Positions 60,741-64,000 of a stretch of DNA of 64,000 bases are shown piece after piece. A program made the position numbers and the translations under genes. How positions within the stretch are numbered: the first letter of the stretch is position 1; each line of letters starts with the position of its first letter. Below the pieces are notes generated by a model. The model was not told where the DNA came from. It ran no database searches and saw only the letters and a program-made list of their open reading frames with translations. Source of the stretch: Serilophus lunatus (taxonomy: Eukaryota; Chordata; Aves; Passeriformes; Eurylaimidae); the NCBI GenBank assembly GCA_013399895.1, contig VXBA01001284.1:96228-160227 (forward strand), given 5' to 3'.

Positions 60741-60779
60741 CACTGTGACACAAACTTAGAGATCATCAAGGCAAAAAGA
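60741..60779 (+). other. V-RSS (23-bp spacer) of TRG V gene 4
   Basis: Heptamer CACTGTG (60741-60747), one base from CACAGTG; 23-bp spacer; nonamer GCAAAAAGA (60771-60779). The non-consensus fourth heptamer base and the G at nonamer position 1 suggest lower recombination efficiency. Confidence 0.82.
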
Positions 60780-61760
60780 ACACCTGCAATGGCTGACCCA
60801 CAAGGTTGTAACTGTGCCACTCCACCAGTCCTCTCACTCTATCTGATGTGAGCTGCTGAAAGGCCAAACCTTTTTCTCCTACCCAAAAAGCAGCTAACAC
60901 TGCAAAACTGTCCTTTTCAAAGCATGGGTCATCATTAGCCCTTCTGTTTTCAATGCACATCTACTATTTTAAGGACAAAGGAAGTTTTCACTGCCTAAAG
61001 ACTTAGTACATAAATACTGGATACTCATTTGCTCCCTTGGTGCTGTTTGCACAGCCATAGCAGAAGTCTGGTGGCCTTTAGAGGAGCTAGTCCAGCCACT
61101 GTTTTCTCTTAGGAAAGAAAAAGCAGTAAAAGAAAGGCAGCATGAATGAACTTTGGTGTGTGGGAATGATATACTTGACACTGTCTAGCACTTCTGAGAA
61201 AATGTTCCCGCCTATAGTCTTCCCTGCTGTACACGTAAGAAACTGATAGCACCCCTGGGAAAACTGTAAACACTACCTAATTCACGTACCACAAAATCCC
61301 ACACAGACCAATGTAAATCAGAGATTTACCGTCTCTTACCTACCACAGCTGATGATGTGCTCCTTAAGCCCACTGTCTTCTTTCCTTTTGCGTTAAGACA
61401 AATAGAATAAACAGGGTTTCATTGGAAGAGTTTTATTGCTGAAACTGTCAAGCTTGATAGATTTACTTCAAAATTACAAGAAGTTAGCATATGGCCCTGG
61501 GCACAGCAAGCATTTCACAAAAAAGCATGAGAGGAGTAATTTTTGCTTGTGATTATAGCCAAGTATGTGCCTACTCATCAGCTTTTCTTTTCCTAATGAG
61601 GGGGGTAATTAGCTACCTGAAATTTGGACCGCCACACAGAATGAGCTATGGGAATTTAGAAAGATCAGGCTAGGTGCAAATGAACACTACACCCCAGTAA
61701 CCTCAGGTCTTGAAAGTCTTAAGTGCAAAGTAAGTTTAAACTGGCAAGTACTCAGTGATT
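60780..61760. other. Spacer after V gene 4
   Basis: About 1 kb with no recognisable feature. Confidence 0.6.
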
Positions 61761-61970
61761 TCATAGAACCATAGAGTCACATAATAATAAAATGGTTTGT
61801 GTTGGAAGGGACCTTAAAGATTGTCCAGTTTCAACCCCTCACCATGGGCAGGGACAGCTTACATTGGCTTGGATTGCTGAGGACCCACCCAATCCAACCT
61901 GGACTTGAACACATCCAGGGAAGAGGTATCAACATCTTCTCTGGGCTGTCTATTCCAGTGCCTCCCCTCC
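61761..61970 (-). mobile_element. CR1 LINE 3' end fragment
   Basis: On + strand: TCATAGAACCATAGAGTCAC, then AATGGTTTGTGTTGGAAGGG, ACCATGGGCAGGGACAGC, and CTATTCCAGTGCCTCCCC, the reverse complement of a CR1 terminus. 5'-truncated. Confidence 0.92.
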
Positions 61971-62918
61971 TTCAACTCCCTCTCCTTCTCTCCCCTCCCC
62001 TCCTGTGGGCTGCAGAAGCGGCGCCACAAAGGAGTGGAGGTGAAAGAAGCTTTTGCCCTCCCAAGCTAGTAACAGAACTACTCTCCTCCAGCCCCCTTCC
62101 CCCTCCTCTTCCCCTGTATACAGGGTCGAAGGCGCTCCAGAGTGGAGGGGAAGGTGGGGGGGAGGAGAACTGCCAGAAAAAGTGAAAAAAAAAGAGAGGG
62201 GGAAACAAACACTCTGTTTGAAACGGTTTCAGGGTTTGTTTTTTTTTAAAGAGACAGTGACCATTTTTTGTATGTTTTTGCAACAGCTAGAAAGCTGAAC
62301 TTCTGTGGCTGTCTTGGGACTGCTGGTTATTGTAGCAGCAGCAATACAGCAGAGGAAAAACCTCTGAAAACAAACCCTCTGTTATAAGACTGTCTGAATA
62401 TTATAACACACGAACGTACCTTGCAATGCCTTTATGCAAACGTGTATGTTTAAACAGATACTTTTAAGGTCTTTATGTAATGTCTAAATTTTTTACAAAT
62501 AATTTTGATACGTTAACTGTAGAGTTTAATATCCAGCTGGATTTTTGCAATATTTTAAGCTTAAGGTTTTAGTTTAGGATTAGTTGCTTTCATGATATGT
62601 TTATTTTAGAAGTTTTAGAACTATTGTAAGTGCTTGAATTTAATTGATAGAGGGAAATACAGGCCCTATCTCTCTTAGGAAAAACCACCTGTTCAAAACA
62701 ACTAAATCAGGTATTCTGGAGAGTAGATACCCCTAAGAGTGATGAGAGGACCATGAATTTAATTAATTAACCTGTTCGATACCCAGAAAAAATCCTGAAT
62801 CAAAAAATGGTACCTTTACTGCGGAATTTTGGAACCCAAAAAAAGATGTTTTGAACCTTGGTTGAATTTGGTTTTCCTACTGTTTTTCTCTGTGCTATTT
62901 AATTAAATGAAAGCAGTG
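61971..62918. other. GC-rich polypyrimidine/polypurine block then AT-rich sequence
   Basis: 61971-62215 is dominated by CT- and GA-rich tracts; the remainder is AT-rich. No gene recognised; open frames here are composition effects. It could be unrecognised mobile-element sequence. Confidence 0.5.
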
Positions 62919-63195
62919 TGTTGTGGATGCATAAAATAGTTCACAGAGCATGCCCAAGCCATGACAAAAGGACAGAATAATCTAAACATCAGACATGAAA
63001 TCCCACAACTATGATGTATCTGCAGAAGGACTGGATGAGACAACTCATTGACATCAGGTGACACCTAGACACTCAGTTTATTGGCTGTAGAAATATAAAC
63101 TAATTAAAAATATAAATATAAGCTGAATTTGCAATAAAGTACTTACTATCTTTGGATCCCCCCAGATCTGTGTGACTCTGGACCCATGTTCATTC
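62919..63195 (+). mobile_element. Possible retroviral LTR remnant
   Basis: Begins TGTTGTGGATGCATAAAA and carries AATAAAGTACTTACTATC (AATAAA at 63133-63138) followed by GATCTGTGTGACTCTGGACC, the layout of an avian ERV LTR R-U5 end. No matching target duplication was found, and there is no internal coding sequence. Confidence 0.35.
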
Positions 63196-63284
63196 ATGGC
63201 TGCATAGGTATTTTCTTCCTAACATCTAATCTAAAGCTTCCCTCTTAGCTCAAAACTGTCCTCTCTTCTCCCATCACTACCTGG

Positions 63285-64000
63285 TGTGGTGGTTTGAGCA
63301 CCACTGTTTTAACTAAAGGGCTAGCTTGACAGTGACGAGAAGACTGAACAAAATTAACAATAGGGAAACAGTTTATTTGTCTGGAGCTCAACCAAAACAA
63401 AGACAACAGTTTAAGGGAACTCCAGACTTATCACAGAATTAAACCCAACCAAAAAAAAACCACGCGAAAGGGAAAAAAAAAANCCCCTCGAGGTTCCCAG
63501 CTCCAACAAAATGGCAGTTCCTGCCAAAATCTGCAAGCCAACAGCTTTCCGGTGCCATCTTTTGCCAGCCATAGGATGGCTGCCGCCTCTCAGGGCACCC
63601 ACCAGCCACGGAAACCCACAAAAGGGATGTCCGGGGCTGACCGGGGCTACAGGAGCTGCCCAAGCAGCCATCGTGCCCACACTGCTGCGCAGGGGCTGCC
63701 TCCGGGGGTGGCCGGGACCACTGGGAACCCCCGGCAGGCTCCCCATGGCAGTGTGGGGGCCGGTGTGGCCACCGGAGTGCCTCTGCAGTGGCACGGGGCT
63801 GCTCTGTGTTGGGAGGGACCTGCAGGCTGCGGCTGCCGCCAGAGCCCACCGCTGACACCAGCCGAGCTCCTCCTGGCCCTGCCGCCTGCAGGCGCCACGG
63901 GGCGGGGGGGGAACCTACAGACCTGCTGCTGCCCACATGGCCGGGCCAGGGCCGCGCACCAAGCTCCCCCCATCCCCTCTGCCCGCAGGTGCCGCGGGGG
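63285..64000 (-). mobile_element. Second copy of the 38056 LTR-type element, cut by the window edge
   Basis: Starts TGTGGTGGTTTGAGCACCAC and follows the 38056 copy for about 185 bp, including the minus-strand AATAAA position (CAGTTTATTTGTC). It then jumps over about 425 bp and resumes at TCCAACAAAATGGCAGTTCC (the copy at about 38685). The GC-rich part continues to the end of the window. A single N lies at 63483, exactly at the jump. Confidence 0.85.
63483..63483. other. Unresolved base at a probable assembly join
   Basis: The only N in the window. It follows a run of A and sits where about 425 bp present in the sister element at 38241-38670 is absent. Confidence 0.8.

Noticed and set aside
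63439..63936. 165-codon minus-strand open frame with an X
   Set aside because: Spans the N and the second LTR copy; same composition artefact as in the first copy.

Overview
The window is bird nuclear DNA. It has compact vertebrate introns, many fragments of CR1 LINEs (the dominant avian retrotransposon family), and gene content that follows the amniote order AMPH - T-cell receptor gamma (TRG). I cannot name the species. In human the same neighbours lie at 7p14.1 (TRG beside the 3' end of AMPH, same transcriptional direction), and that arrangement is kept here.

Positions 1-37600 hold the 3' two thirds of AMPH (amphiphysin 1) on the + strand. Fifteen constitutive-looking exons run from the end of the BAR domain (1499) to the stop codon (36534). 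They encode, in order, the BAR end, a proline-rich segment, the AP-2/clathrin-binding insert (FDDNF, LLDLD, FDPF and PWDLW motifs), an acidic linker, and the C-terminal SH3 domain. About 487 residues are visible. The 5' exons lie upstream of the window. A 1.8 kb open exon at 15126-16907 sits between the LVQP microexon and the next small exon. It would add 594 in-frame residues rich in acid and tryptophan motifs, and looks like a long-isoform cassette or alternative 3' end.

Positions 38056-39512 are a complete LTR-like element with TG...CA ends and a 5-bp target duplication. A second copy starts at 63285, runs off the window, and contains a single N where about 425 bp of the element is missing. 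Positions 39518-48960 are mostly non-coding, with one decayed V-gene relic at about 44612-44920.

Positions 48990-60780 hold the upstream end of the TRG variable cluster, all on + strand: V genes at 49140 (intact), 51242 (intact), 56030 (pseudogene, in-frame stop) and 60266 (intact). Each has a leader exon, a V exon and a recombination signal with a spacer of exactly 23 bp. Upstream of every leader lies a TGAGTCA-like (AP-1/BACH type) site, at about -95 in three genes and -149 in the fourth. CR1 insertions, one nested in another, separate the V genes. No J or C segment is visible, so the cluster presumably continues past the right edge.

The two loci are functionally unrelated. AMPH drives synaptic-vesicle endocytosis; the V segments supply the variable domain of the gamma-delta T-cell receptor after V-J recombination.
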